Position numbers and translations under genes: made by a program | Shown here: positions 52,582 to 61,425 of the stretch, piece after piece | Position numbering within the stretch: position 1 is the stretch's first letter | Layout: each line of letters opens with the position of its first letter | Origin: JAYWGN01 sp043778255 | Lineage (GTDB): Bacteria > Bacteroidota > Bacteroidia > Chitinophagales > Chitinophagaceae | Direction: 5' to 3' | DNA length: 64,000 nucleotides | Assembly (NCBI GenBank): GCA_043778255.1 | Contig: JAYWGN010000034.1 | Coordinates: forward strand, 33,296-97,295 | Notes under the pieces: generated by a model | Told to the model about the DNA's origin: nothing | Databases searched by the model: none | The model's input: the letters and a program-made list of their open reading frames with translations, nothing else

Positions 52582-53454
52582 ATGAAACATTTATCAGCAT
52601 TTTTAATATTAGGCATTATATTTTTTGGTGCTTGCACCAATAATAAAAAAAATAGGGAAACAAACAATAATGGTAGTGCAGAAGTTACAAAGCCAATTGC
52701 CAATACTACACCTACCAACCCACTTATAACACCAGTATTAAGGGATAGTGCAGGTAACCAAATAGATAATGGCAAGCCAAAAATATACCTCACATTTGAT
52801 GATGGCCCTAACCCCGGTACCCGTATTGTAATTGATATATTAAAGGAGCAAAAAGTGCCCGCTACATTTTATATGATTGGTGTACACCGCTATGGCAGCC
52901 CTATACAGCAAGCCCTATGGAAGGAGGTAAATACCTACCCACAATTTGAAGTAGTAAACCATAGCTTTACACATGCCTATTATAACAACTTTGCTAAATA
53001 CTATGCCGATGTAAATGGTTCGGTTAACGACTTTGTACGTAACCACGATAGCCTAAAATTCAACAACACTATAATAAGAGCTCCAGGCAGTAATGTATGG
53101 CGGTTGCAAGGTACTTACATTGATCATAAGTTTAAAGACCGAACCCTTATAATGGATAGCCTTTACAAGCTAGGCTACTACATTACCGGTTGGGATTGGG
53201 AGTGGACACATTATAAAAATAAAGCCCGACAAACACCCGACCAATTACTAAGCGAAATAAATGGAATGTTTGCAAGCAACAAATATTTGAACAAACCCAA
53301 CCACTTAGTGCTACTAACACACGATATGATATTTGCCGATACTGCCGATGCAGCCAAACTTAAAGACTTTATAATAAAGCTAAAAGCAGTACCCAATATA
53401 GAGTTTAGGGTAATAAGCCAATACCCTGGTGCCGAAAAAGCTTTTAAGCTATAG
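52582..53454 (+). CDS. Polysaccharide deacetylase-family lipoprotein (copy 2)
   Basis: A 290-residue paralogue of the gene before it. The lipobox is FFGACT. Motif 1 is YLTFDDGPNPGTR and motif 2 VVNHSFTHAYYN; motif 3 reads RAPGSNVWRL, closer to the usual RxP than in copy 1. TGWDWEWTHYK and LVLLTHDMIFAD supply the later conserved parts. The ATG at 52582 is chosen over the TTG at 52561 on promoter evidence. It has its own promoter and terminator, so expression may differ from copy 1. Confidence 0.9.
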   Translation: MKHLSAFLILGIIFFGACTNNKKNRETNNNGSAEVTKPIANTTPTNPLITPVLRDSAGNQIDNGKPKIYLTFDDGPNPGTRIVIDILKEQKVPATFYMIGVHRYGSPIQQALWKEVNTYPQFEVVNHSFTHAYYNNFAKYYADVNGSVNDFVRNHDSLKFNNTIIRAPGSNVWRLQGTYIDHKFKDRTLIMDSLYKLGYYITGWDWEWTHYKNKARQTPDQLLSEINGMFASNKYLNKPNHLVLLTHDMIFADTADAAKLKDFIIKLKAVPNIEFRVISQYPGAEKAFKL

Positions 53455-53468
53455 CATATAATAAAAAA

Positions 53469-53500
53469 ACCCTGCAATAGTTACATTGCAAGGCTTTTTA
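53469..53500 (+). terminator. Rho-independent terminator
   Basis: CCTGCAAT pairs with ATTGCAAGG (one bulged base), followed by CTTTTTA. It closes the deacetylase gene. Confidence 0.7.
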
Positions 53501-53650
53501 TATCAAATAGTAGCTTACTACATTATAAGTAGCTACGCATTATTAATTAGTTGCATAAATATTTTTTATTTTTTTGCAAAAAAAATTGAAATATTATAAC
53601 TAATAAATACATTTATATTATTAAATAAAAAAAATAAAACCACAAACATT

Positions 53651-54430
53651 ATGTCAATATTCAAAAGTAGTAATCCTGTATTAAATGAATCAGTGTATAG
53701 CGGAACAGTATTTGAAGGTATGCAACTAGATGTTGCCAATAGTATGAGTATAAAAGGCACACTCAATAAGTTTGGCATATTGTTAGTGCTTATGATTGCA
53801 TCGGGTGCTTACTCATGGTCGTATGCAGTAGCTGGTAACAATATAATGCCTTTTATATTAGTAGCCGTATTTGGTGGGCTTATACTCTCATTTATAATGT
53901 ACCGCAACCCTAAAACCTCCGTGTATTTAGCACCAGTATATGCTATTATTGAAGGTTTATTTGTAGGTGGCATAAGTGCCTATTACGAATTTGGGCGTAC
54001 TATGAGTGGCGGTTATCAAGGTATAGTAGCACAAGCTGTAGGGCTTACATTAGGTGTTGCCGTTGCAATGTTTGCATTATACCATTTTAAAATTATTAAA
54101 GTTACACAAAGGTTCAAATCAATAATGTTAATAGCTACAGCAGGTATTGGTATATTTTACTTAGGCGTATTTGTATTAAGTTTAATTATGGGCAATAGTG
54201 CAGTACCTGGCTTTATATACCAGCCTAGTTTGTTAGGTATAGGCTTTAGCATAGTAGTAGTGGGTATAGCTGCAATGAACTTGTTGCTTAATTTTGATAC
54301 TATTGAAAACGGAGTAGCCCAAGGTGCACCTAAGTATATGGAGTGGTACAGCAGCTTTGGGTTATTAGTAACACTAGTATGGTTGTATATGGAAATTTTA
54401 AGATTACTCAGTAAGCTCAATAGAAACTAG
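53651..54430 (+). CDS. Bax inhibitor-1/YccA-family membrane protein
   Basis: A 259-residue protein of the BI-1/YccA (Pfam Bax1-I-like) group with about seven membrane helices. The N-terminal soluble part (SIFKSSNPVLNESVYSGTVFEGMQ) is typical of the YccA/YbhL-related Bacteroidota subgroup, followed by KGTLNKFGILLVLMIASGAYSW and SVYLAPVYAIIEGLFVGGISAYYE. Related proteins act as pH-gated calcium leak channels or modulate FtsH. It stands alone with its own terminator. Confidence 0.9.
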   Translation: MSIFKSSNPVLNESVYSGTVFEGMQLDVANSMSIKGTLNKFGILLVLMIASGAYSWSYAVAGNNIMPFILVAVFGGLILSFIMYRNPKTSVYLAPVYAIIEGLFVGGISAYYEFGRTMSGGYQGIVAQAVGLTLGVAVAMFALYHFKIIKVTQRFKSIMLIATAGIGIFYLGVFVLSLIMGNSAVPGFIYQPSLLGIGFSIVVVGIAAMNLLLNFDTIENGVAQGAPKYMEWYSSFGLLVTLVWLYMEILRLLSKLNRN

Positions 54431-54554
54431 TACAATTTTTTTATTATATTTATGGCTTCGCCAAAATGTTTTTGTAATGTTTTAAACTAACTGTAAGCAT
54501 CACACTTTGTAAAAATATAGATTTAGAACCCTTAATTAACTCAAGTTAACTATA

Positions 54555-54586
54555 AAGTTGCAACCAAAAAAGTTGCAACTTTTTTA
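54555..54586 (+). terminator. Rho-independent terminator
   Basis: A perfect stem AAGTTGCAAC / GTTGCAACTT with a 7-base loop is followed by TTTTT. It lies 125 bases after the BI-1 stop; the remainder of 54431-54746 holds nothing recognisable. Confidence 0.85.
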
Positions 54587-54746
54587 TACCCAATCACTAC
54601 AAAGGGTTGCTCACACTATTTAATGTATTAATGCTTATAGTAATGTGGACGTTGTGGTAACTGATAGTATAACAAAATTATTTTTTATAAAGTTACAAGC
54701 ACTCAATTTTGTATTACAACTATTTTTATTTGAAAATAATACCATA

Positions 54747-56228
54747 TTACTCCCAACTCATTTCACCATTTTTTTCATCTTTGAGCAGTATACCCACTGC
54801 TGCCAATTGGTTACGTATAGTATCACTAGTTACAAAATCTTTTCGCTGCTTAGCCTCTTTGCGTAAGCTTATAAGTACTTGCATGGCACTATCCAACTTT
54901 TCGTTTCCTTGTTGGGTGGGGGCTTTCAGCCCAAATACGTTTTCAATATAATGGGTAAAGTAAGTTTGCATTCGTTTTATAAGGTCGCCACTAATTTCGT
55001 CAGTTTTTATAATACCATCTTTTAAGCCATTAATGGTACCTGTAAGGTCAAACATATTGGCCAGTACTTTTGCAGTGTTAAAATCGTCATTCATATCCGT
55101 ATCAAATGCATCTAGCGAAGTGGTAATTATATGTTCCAAATTGGTATTAGAACCTGTAACAATTTGGGTAGGCAATGCCTTCAAATTATCGTAAGCATTC
55201 CATAATCTTTTTAAGGCTTTTTCACTTGCTTGTAGGGCATCGTTGCTAAAGTCTAACGTACTGCGGTAGTGGGTTTGCAGCATAAAAAACCGAACGGTCA
55301 TAGGGTGGTAGCCCTTATGCAATAGCGGATGATTGCCCGTAAATAATTCGTTAGGCAAAAAACCATTACCTGCACTTTTGCTCATACGTACACCGTTAAC
55401 AGTTAGCATATTGGTATGCATCCATATATTAGCTGGGCTTATATGGTTACAGGCTTGGCTTTGGGCTATTTCGTTGGTGTGGTGTGTAGCGGCAAGGTCC
55501 ATACCGCCACCGTGTATATCAAACTGTTTGCCTAGGTACTTGGCACTCATAGCACTACACTCAATATGCCACCCGGGGAAACCCATACCCCACGGGCTTG
55601 GCCATTGCATAAGGTGTTCGGGCTTTGCTTTTATCCAAAGGGCAAAGTCTAATCTGCCACGTTTTTCATCTTGTCCGCCAAGTGTTCGAGTGCCTTCAAG
55701 TAAGTCATCTAGTTTGCGGTTGGTGAGTATGCCATACGGTTTTTCGAGGTCATATTTTTGTACATCAAAGTATATAGTACCGTCCACTTCGTAGGCAAAG
55801 CCAGTGGCTAACAAATCCTGTGTCATTTGTATTTGCTCGGTTATATGCCCAGTGGCTGTAGGTTCTATAGTAGGTGGGTGGTTGTTGAACTGCTGCATTA
55901 CATCTCTAAACCCTGTAGTGTAACGTTGCACTATTTCCATTGGCTCTAGTTGCTCTAGCCTTGCTTTTTTGCTAAATTTATCGTCCCCCTCATCACGGTC
56001 GCCTTCTAAGTGGCCAGCATCGGTAATGTTACGTACATACCTTACTTTGTAGCCCAAGTGTAGTAGGTAGCGGTATATAATATCGAAGCTTATAAAGGTA
56101 CGGCAGTTGCCCAAATGTACATCGCTATATACAGTGGGACCACATACATACATGCCTACATTGCCTATATTAATTGGTGTAAATATTTCTTTAGTTCGGG
56201 TAAGTGTATTGTATATTTTTAAAGGCAT
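54747..56228 (-). CDS. cysS: Cysteine--tRNA ligase
   Basis: A 493-residue class I aminoacyl-tRNA synthetase that charges tRNA-Cys. The zinc ligand Cys29 lies in MYVCGPTVYSDVHLGN, which also holds the HIGH-type motif (HLGN, residues 38-41). GWHIECSAMSAKYLG and FDIHGGGMDLAATHHTNEIAQS supply other zinc and active-site residues, and the KMSKS motif is RMSKSAGN. The DALR and C-terminal parts complete the protein. Length is normal. Confidence 0.96.
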   Translation of the reverse strand: MPLKIYNTLTRTKEIFTPINIGNVGMYVCGPTVYSDVHLGNCRTFISFDIIYRYLLHLGYKVRYVRNITDAGHLEGDRDEGDDKFSKKARLEQLEPMEIVQRYTTGFRDVMQQFNNHPPTIEPTATGHITEQIQMTQDLLATGFAYEVDGTIYFDVQKYDLEKPYGILTNRKLDDLLEGTRTLGGQDEKRGRLDFALWIKAKPEHLMQWPSPWGMGFPGWHIECSAMSAKYLGKQFDIHGGGMDLAATHHTNEIAQSQACNHISPANIWMHTNMLTVNGVRMSKSAGNGFLPNELFTGNHPLLHKGYHPMTVRFFMLQTHYRSTLDFSNDALQASEKALKRLWNAYDNLKALPTQIVTGSNTNLEHIITTSLDAFDTDMNDDFNTAKVLANMFDLTGTINGLKDGIIKTDEISGDLIKRMQTYFTHYIENVFGLKAPTQQGNEKLDSAMQVLISLRKEAKQRKDFVTSDTIRNQLAAVGILLKDEKNGEMSWE

Positions 56229-56474
56229 TTACAAAAATAAATATAAATTGGTTATTGTTCAATTTTTTAAATGTATAACACTAGTAGTAATTGATGTAAT
56301 TTTTTGGATTACATAAAAATTATTTCTTCCAATTTCCCTTTTTTTATAACAACAATTTTTTCTGCATCGGTTAACAGTTTGGGGCTTTTTGTGTAGGTGG
56401 GGAAATAGAAGCACAAATTGCTAAATTTTCCACTTAGTCCCATTTTAGTTTAACACTTGTTAGGACTAGTTGTT

Positions 56475-57164
56475 TTATACAGTTTCTATTTTTGTTATAA
56501 ATAATTCTTTTATTTTTTTTAAGCCGTAATCGTATTCATCATTGTTCTTTTTCATTTTGTCTAAAACAGTTAAAACATCTTGTTGATACATTTCAGTTGT
56601 CAAAGTTATATATGCAAAGTCAGAAATAGCATCTTTACTGTTTTCGCTTATATCATCTGTAAGCCAGTCTTTTATATGAAATGCTGAATTGAATAATCCA
56701 ACTAAACTTATTACTCTTCTTATACATTCATTGTCTGAAATTTCGATTTCAGGTTTGTGGATTTTTCGATTTCCCTTATCTATGTCAACATAAAAAGAAG
56801 CTTCTTTCTCTTTAGAAAAATTTTGTCTATTTGTTGGAAAGTTTAAAACCTTATCTTCAAAGTCTATTTCAAGTCTTGTTACACAATAATATTCATAGAA
56901 AAATGCTCTATGTGCTTTTAAATCGTGATTTCTCCATTCTTACCAAAAATCAGTCCAGTCCTTAAGAGTGTCAGCTTTTGAATAAATTGCTAAACAACTA
57001 AATGATTTGCCTAACTCTTCTAATGCCAACTCTGCAAGTCCTAAACTTGGAAATTTATTATATTCCGAATTAAATGCAGTTTGTTTTGCAGTTTGAAAAA
57101 GACAGAATGAGTTATCAAGTGAGCTACAAAAAAGATCTAATATTTCTGATTTTTTTAAGTTCAT
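56475..57164 (-). pseudogene. AbiV-family abortive-infection gene with an in-frame stop
   Basis: From ATG 57164 the frame encodes 74 residues of the AbiV/HEPN-like family (FQTAKQTAFNSEYNKF, LGLAELALEELGKSFSCLAIYS) and meets a TAA at 56940-56942. The same frame then stays open for a further 154 codons (EWRNHDLKAHRAFFYEYY, FYVDIDKGNRKIHKPEIE, NSAFHIKDWLTDDI) to a TAA at 56475. The total of 229 sense codons plus the stop fits the family length, so a single base change in one codon (probably AAA, CAA or GAA) has interrupted the gene. Native AbiV proteins block phage growth by stopping translation. Composition is unlike the native genes. Confidence 0.78.
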
Positions 57165-57741
57165 TTTCAGTTTGGTAAAATTACCTACAACTATCCAATT
57201 CCTGTATTCCTTATAACCTACTAATCTATTTGTATTGACAATAGTCGAATTAAATTTAAATATTTTTACGAATATATTCCATTAATAACAATATTTTGGT
57301 TGTATTTCATTTTTAATACACACCTCAAAATTTTAATTATATGTTCATAATGGCTAGCATAGTAATACAAAAAACTACCCCATTTTAATATTTAACAAAT
57401 GCAAATTTGTTAGTAAATACTAAAGTTAATATATTGATGTTGATACTACACTCTTTCAATTTGGGGGTTACAAACCCTATTTTTTTACTAAAAAAACTTT
57501 GCTTATAATATTTTTAACAAAGTGGTAAAACCATATATTAAAACTTGCCGTATATAGATGTAACAAATAAATATATTTAAAAATTTCTCATAAGCAGTTA
57601 GTTTTGGTTGCGGCCCCAATTTCTATTGGGGCTTTTAACATTTAGTGCAGTTTGCAATACTCAAGTTGTTAAGTAGCACACTTTTTATGTTACTATGTAT
57701 TTAGCAATATGTTATTTCCAATTATTAAAGTTGTAGTTCGT
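57165..57741. other. AT-rich region without gene, with one GC-rich hairpin
   Basis: This 577-bp gap between AbiV and vanZ shows no gene. GCCCCAAT (57613-57620) / ATTGGGGC (57625-57632) forms a perfect hairpin with a TTCT loop, followed by only four T residues on the plus strand, where no gene precedes it. It may be a remnant terminator of a lost gene. Confidence 0.45.
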
Positions 57742-58206
57742 TTAACCTTTTCTTTTTTCCATTAGTTTGGATGCATATTCTTTTATTTCGGCCTTTACAC
57801 TTTCGGTAGTTGGTGGTTTTATTTTTTGCAATTGTTTTTTTGCTATGGCGTAACCTATATAACTGCCTACGGCATCGGCTAATATATCTAACCCTTCAAA
57901 GCTACGGCCATACACTAAGTAATGCTGCACTAACTCCATTATAAAGCCATACATTGTAAATACTATAACCAATACAAAATACACTTTGGTAATAATATTG
58001 GTAAATAAACCTTTGAGTTGTATAGGCCTACAAAATAAAAATACTAGTATTGCAAACAAGGTAATATGTACTAATTTATCAACCTGATAGTAGCTAAACC
58101 AGTTGCCACCAGTATTAGGCAATTTGCTTGGTGGTAAGCATAATAGTACAGTTACTATTAATAAAAAAATAAATGCAGGGATAAATTTTTTGAATACGAA
58201 AGTCAA
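57742..58206 (-). CDS. VanZ-family membrane protein
   Basis: A 154-residue protein with four membrane helices (about residues 8-24, 45-62, 73-97 and 115-128). The VanZ pattern is visible: DKLVHITLFAILVFLFCRP, then MELVQHYLVYGRSFEGLDILADAVGSYIGY. The only reasonable start is TTG at 58206, as no ATG lies nearby. It is the last gene of the gcvH-ECF-anti-sigma-vanZ group, 27 bases after the anti-sigma gene. VanZ is linked to glycopeptide resistance in some bacteria, but the function of these homologues is unknown. Confidence 0.85.
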   Translation of the reverse strand: MTFVFKKFIPAFIFLLIVTVLLCLPPSKLPNTGGNWFSYYQVDKLVHITLFAILVFLFCRPIQLKGLFTNIITKVYFVLVIVFTMYGFIMELVQHYLVYGRSFEGLDILADAVGSYIGYAIAKKQLQKIKPPTTESVKAEIKEYASKLMEKRKG

Positions 58207-58233
58207 AATGATGGTTTTGTTTAAACCACAAAT

Positions 58234-59019
58234 TTAGGTAGAAATTTTACCACTTAGGTATAATTGTTCTAAGTTTGGCTGAGGCATACCACCTTCTTTT
58301 TCGAGTGTTACGGCAAACTGTGTTGCTTTGGCGGGTACATTTTTAATTTCTATTACAATTTTACCATTTTCCATTCGCATTACACCAAGGCTTACTGGTT
58401 TACCATCTACTATAGCCCATAGTTGATAATCCTTATTGGCAGGGGTTGCAGGTAGGTTTTGCACTATCATGTGTCCTACATTTTTTTCTTGATTCCAATA
58501 AAATGTTGATTTGGCAGCAGCTTGTACACCCATACCAGCACCATCCATTGTAATAGGTCGCATACTAGCTTCTTTCAAAAATGCGTAATCGTTTGTAATT
58601 TTAATATTGGCAGCCGATAAATCTTTGTTTTCGGCCGCTAAAGCTTTAACTCTTGTACTTAACATAAAGTTAACTGCTAAACTACCTAATAGTATGGCTA
58701 CACTTGCAGCTATTGCATATTGCTTCCAAGTTTTTCTATTTTTGTCTATTTGGGCTTGGGTTACTCTGTTGCTTATTGGTATTACAGGAGCTTCGGTTTG
58801 TGTTTGGGCTTTTATTTTGTCAAATAAGCCAGCACTTGGCTCTAGGGTTGCATTTTGCAAATATTGATCCTCTAATGATTGCTCAAATGTGTTGGCATAA
58901 TTAAGCACCTCAGGGTGTGTTAACCGCATTTGGTGATACTGTGTTACTTCAGTTGCATCGGCAACGCCAAGTATTACAGCCTCAATTAGCCCAGATGATA
59001 TGTACTCGTTTACGTTCAA
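58234..59019 (-). CDS. RskA-type anti-sigma factor
   Basis: A 261-residue membrane anti-sigma factor. The cytoplasmic N-terminus (about residues 1-95) would hold the ECF sigma factor, one membrane helix lies at 97-115 (QYAIAASVAILLGSLAVNFML), and the periplasmic RskA C-terminal domain follows (AAKSTFYWNQEKNVGHMIVQNLP, DYQLWAIVDGKPVSLG, FAVTLEKEGGMPQP). The start is TTG at 59019, within a 4-base overlap (TTGA) with the sigma gene stop, which couples their translation. It releases the sigma factor upon a signal outside the membrane, probably by proteolysis. Confidence 0.88.
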   Translation of the reverse strand: MNVNEYISSGLIEAVILGVADATEVTQYHQMRLTHPEVLNYANTFEQSLEDQYLQNATLEPSAGLFDKIKAQTQTEAPVIPISNRVTQAQIDKNRKTWKQYAIAASVAILLGSLAVNFMLSTRVKALAAENKDLSAANIKITNDYAFLKEASMRPITMDGAGMGVQAAAKSTFYWNQEKNVGHMIVQNLPATPANKDYQLWAIVDGKPVSLGVMRMENGKIVIEIKNVPAKATQFAVTLEKEGGMPQPNLEQLYLSGKIST

Positions 59020-59567
59020 TTTTCAATCATTTTATTTCTTAATAGTGATAAAGATGCTCTTATTCTCGTTTTTACTGTACCAATAGGAATTTGGAGATTC
59101 TCCGAAATTTCCTCATGGGTATAACCCTGATAATAAGATTGTACAAGCACTGCTTTGTACTCATCCTTTAAGCCATCAACAAACTTTTTAACACCAATAG
59201 CATCAATGTTAATAACTTCATTTGTTGGTATGCTGTTTATATATACGGAGTCAGTTAATTCTTGGTTTTTTTGGTTGTTTTTATTGCTTTTGCTTCGCAA
59301 AAAATCGATAGAGGCATTTCTGCTCACATTCAACATCCAAGTAAATAATCTACCTTTTGTGGCATCGTACATTTTTATTTTTTGCCAAATGGTTACAAAT
59401 ATTTGTTGCAACACATCGTTACTAGTTTCTATATCGCCTATTATTTGGTATACAGCATTATAGAGTGCCTTCGAATATTTTTCGTACAAATATTCAAAAG
59501 CTTTGCCATCTTGCCTTTGCAGCAAGGTAACTAACTCATGTTCACTATAAAAATCTGTTGTTGTCAA
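59016..59567 (-). CDS. ECF-type RNA polymerase sigma factor
   Basis: A 183-residue sigma factor partnered with the RskA-type anti-sigma factor. Region 2 (FEYLYEKYSKALYNAVYQIIGDIETSNDVLQQIFVTIWQKI...) and region 4 (VLVQSYYQGYTHEEISENLQIPIGTVKTRIRASLSLLR) with the helix-turn-helix are clear. The start is TTG at 59567. It comes 17 bases after gcvH with no promoter visible, so it is transcribed with gcvH at least in part. Confidence 0.93.
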   Translation of the reverse strand: MTTTDFYSEHELVTLLQRQDGKAFEYLYEKYSKALYNAVYQIIGDIETSNDVLQQIFVTIWQKIKMYDATKGRLFTWMLNVSRNASIDFLRSKSNKNNQKNQELTDSVYINSIPTNEVINIDAIGVKKFVDGLKDEYKAVLVQSYYQGYTHEEISENLQIPIGTVKTRIRASLSLLRNKMIEN

Positions 59568-59584
59568 GTTATTTTTTAATTATA

Positions 59585-59965
59585 TTATCCTGCCAAAGCG
59601 GTATAGCTTTCAGCAGTAAGCAACGTTTCTATATCTTCCATATTTGTTGCTTTTATCTTCACCATCCATCCCTCACCATAAGGGTCACTATTTACCAATT
59701 CGGGTGCATTAGCCAATGCAGGGTTAAGTTCCAATACTGTACCAGCTATGGGCAAAAACAAATCACTCACTGTTTTTACTGCCTCTACTGTACCAAACAC
59801 TGCATGAGCTTCAAGTGTTTTGCCTATAGTTTCTACCTCTACATATACAATGTCGCCAAGTTCACGTTGGGCAAACTCTGTAATGCCTATTAGCAAAGTG
59901 TTATCGTCTAGTACTTTTATCCATTCATGTTCTTTAGTATAGCGTAATTCAGTAGGAAAAGTCAT
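59585..59965 (-). CDS. gcvH: Glycine cleavage system H protein
   Basis: A 126-residue lipoyl carrier that shuttles the aminomethyl group among the P, T and L proteins of glycine cleavage. The lipoylated Lys64 lies in GTVEAVKTVSDLFLP; the preceding strands (TKEHEWIKVLDDNTLLIGITEFAQRELGDIVYVE) and the helix with ANAPELVNSDPYGEGWMVKI are typical. Length is normal. No gcvT or gcvP lies nearby. It leads the operon that runs on to the sigma, anti-sigma and vanZ genes. Confidence 0.96.
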   Translation of the reverse strand: MTFPTELRYTKEHEWIKVLDDNTLLIGITEFAQRELGDIVYVEVETIGKTLEAHAVFGTVEAVKTVSDLFLPIAGTVLELNPALANAPELVNSDPYGEGWMVKIKATNMEDIETLLTAESYTALAG

Positions 59966-60083
59966 GTTGTAATGTTGCTTTAATGTTGCAAGTTATATAA
60001 AATAAAGGAATAATAAAATAATGTTACAAAAAAGTTACAATTGCCAGTTATGCTTACTATTTTTAACTTTAATAATAGCAAAT

Positions 60084-61280
60084 ATGAACCCCTTACCTAA
60101 GCCAAGTGCATTGGCTACCCATTGGAGTATGAACCCCAATATAGTGTACCTCAACCATGGCTCATTTGGCGGTACACCTACTTATGTAACCAACAGCCAA
60201 AGGGCATTACAAACCGAAATGGAATACGAGGCTATTGAATATTTTATTGATAAATTGCCTACCTACTTGAACACATCAAAACTAGCCTTAGCCAACTTTG
60301 TAGGTACCGATGCTAACAATATTGTATATACTCAAAATACTACTACTGGCATTAACTGTATATTAAGCAGTATGCCAAGCCAAGTAGGCGACGAGTGGCT
60401 TACTACCAACCAAAGTTATGGTGCCTGTGTACATGCTTTAAAACAATATGCTTACCAAAAAGGGTGCACAGTAGTAACGGCACAAATACCTTACCCTGTA
60501 CAAAATGACGTTGAAATAGTAGCTGCTTTTGAAGCTGCTATAACGCCCAAAACAAAAGTGGCTTTAGTTGATTATATTACATCGGCTACGGCGCTTATTT
60601 TACCCATAAAAAAAATAATAACCCTACTACAAAGCAAAGGTATAAAGGTAGTAGTAGATGCTGCCCATGCACCAGGCATGGTTAACTTTAGTATTGATGA
60701 GCTGCAGCCCAATTACTTTGTAGCCAACTGCCACAAGTGGATATGTAGCCCCAAAGGTTCGGCATTTATGTATGTAGCACCCCAACACCAAGATGATGTA
60801 AAACCCCTTGTAATAAGCCATTACAACGATACTGCAGAGGGTACTGCAGCACATTGGAGCAACCAATTTATGTGGGATGGTACACATGATTATAGCACTT
60901 ATATAACAGTTAAAACAGCCTTGGAGTATATGCCCACATTAATAGAGGGTGGTTGGGCAGCTATAAAAAACCACAACCATAACTTGGTACTAACAGCTGC
61001 ACATACTATTGCCAATGCCTTACAAGTACAGCTACCTACAACCGATGCTATGGTGGGTAGTATTGTAAATATACCTATGCCTAACGGCAAAAAACCAAAG
61101 CACAGTTTCCATAGCAATACTGAATTGAAAAATATATTGTTTGAAAAGTATAAAATAGAAGTACCCATATTTATGTACCCACATGCCCCACAGCAATGGC
61201 TTCGCCTATCGGCACAATTGTACAATAGTATGGAGCAGTACAATTATTTGTTGGCCTGTTTGCAGCAGGAGTTTGGCTAA
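60084..61280 (+). CDS. Class V aminotransferase-fold PLP enzyme (isopenicillin-N-epimerase-like)
   Basis: A 398-residue pyridoxal-phosphate enzyme of the cysteine desulfurase/aminotransferase class V fold. The ATG at 60084 (MNPLPKPSALATHWSMNPNIVYLNHGSFG) is preferred to one at 60021 that adds a non-family leader. The PLP-binding lysine is Lys218 (NCHKWICSPKGSAF). VVVDAAHAPGM holds the aspartate that pairs with the ring nitrogen, and TTTGINCILSS the phosphate-binding loop. The group includes enzymes labelled isopenicillin N epimerase, but the substrate here is unknown. Confidence 0.88.
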   Translation: MNPLPKPSALATHWSMNPNIVYLNHGSFGGTPTYVTNSQRALQTEMEYEAIEYFIDKLPTYLNTSKLALANFVGTDANNIVYTQNTTTGINCILSSMPSQVGDEWLTTNQSYGACVHALKQYAYQKGCTVVTAQIPYPVQNDVEIVAAFEAAITPKTKVALVDYITSATALILPIKKIITLLQSKGIKVVVDAAHAPGMVNFSIDELQPNYFVANCHKWICSPKGSAFMYVAPQHQDDVKPLVISHYNDTAEGTAAHWSNQFMWDGTHDYSTYITVKTALEYMPTLIEGGWAAIKNHNHNLVLTAAHTIANALQVQLPTTDAMVGSIVNIPMPNGKKPKHSFHSNTELKNILFEKYKIEVPIFMYPHAPQQWLRLSAQLYNSMEQYNYLLACLQQEFG

Positions 61281-61425
61281 ACTATTTACTGTTAAATTTT
61301 TGTTTTTTGTTGCACAAAAAAAATACTTAAAAGCATTTATAACCCTCAAATTGTTAAACTAGTAAAAGCATTTTAGCAAAAACATTTTACCCAAATAAAA
61401 AAAATAATACTAACTTAGTAATAAT

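Noticed and set aside
59558..59893. 111-residue plus-strand frame opposite gcvH
   Set aside because: It is antisense to the clear lipoyl-carrier gene and rich in Cys, Tyr and Phe, as expected for a shadow.
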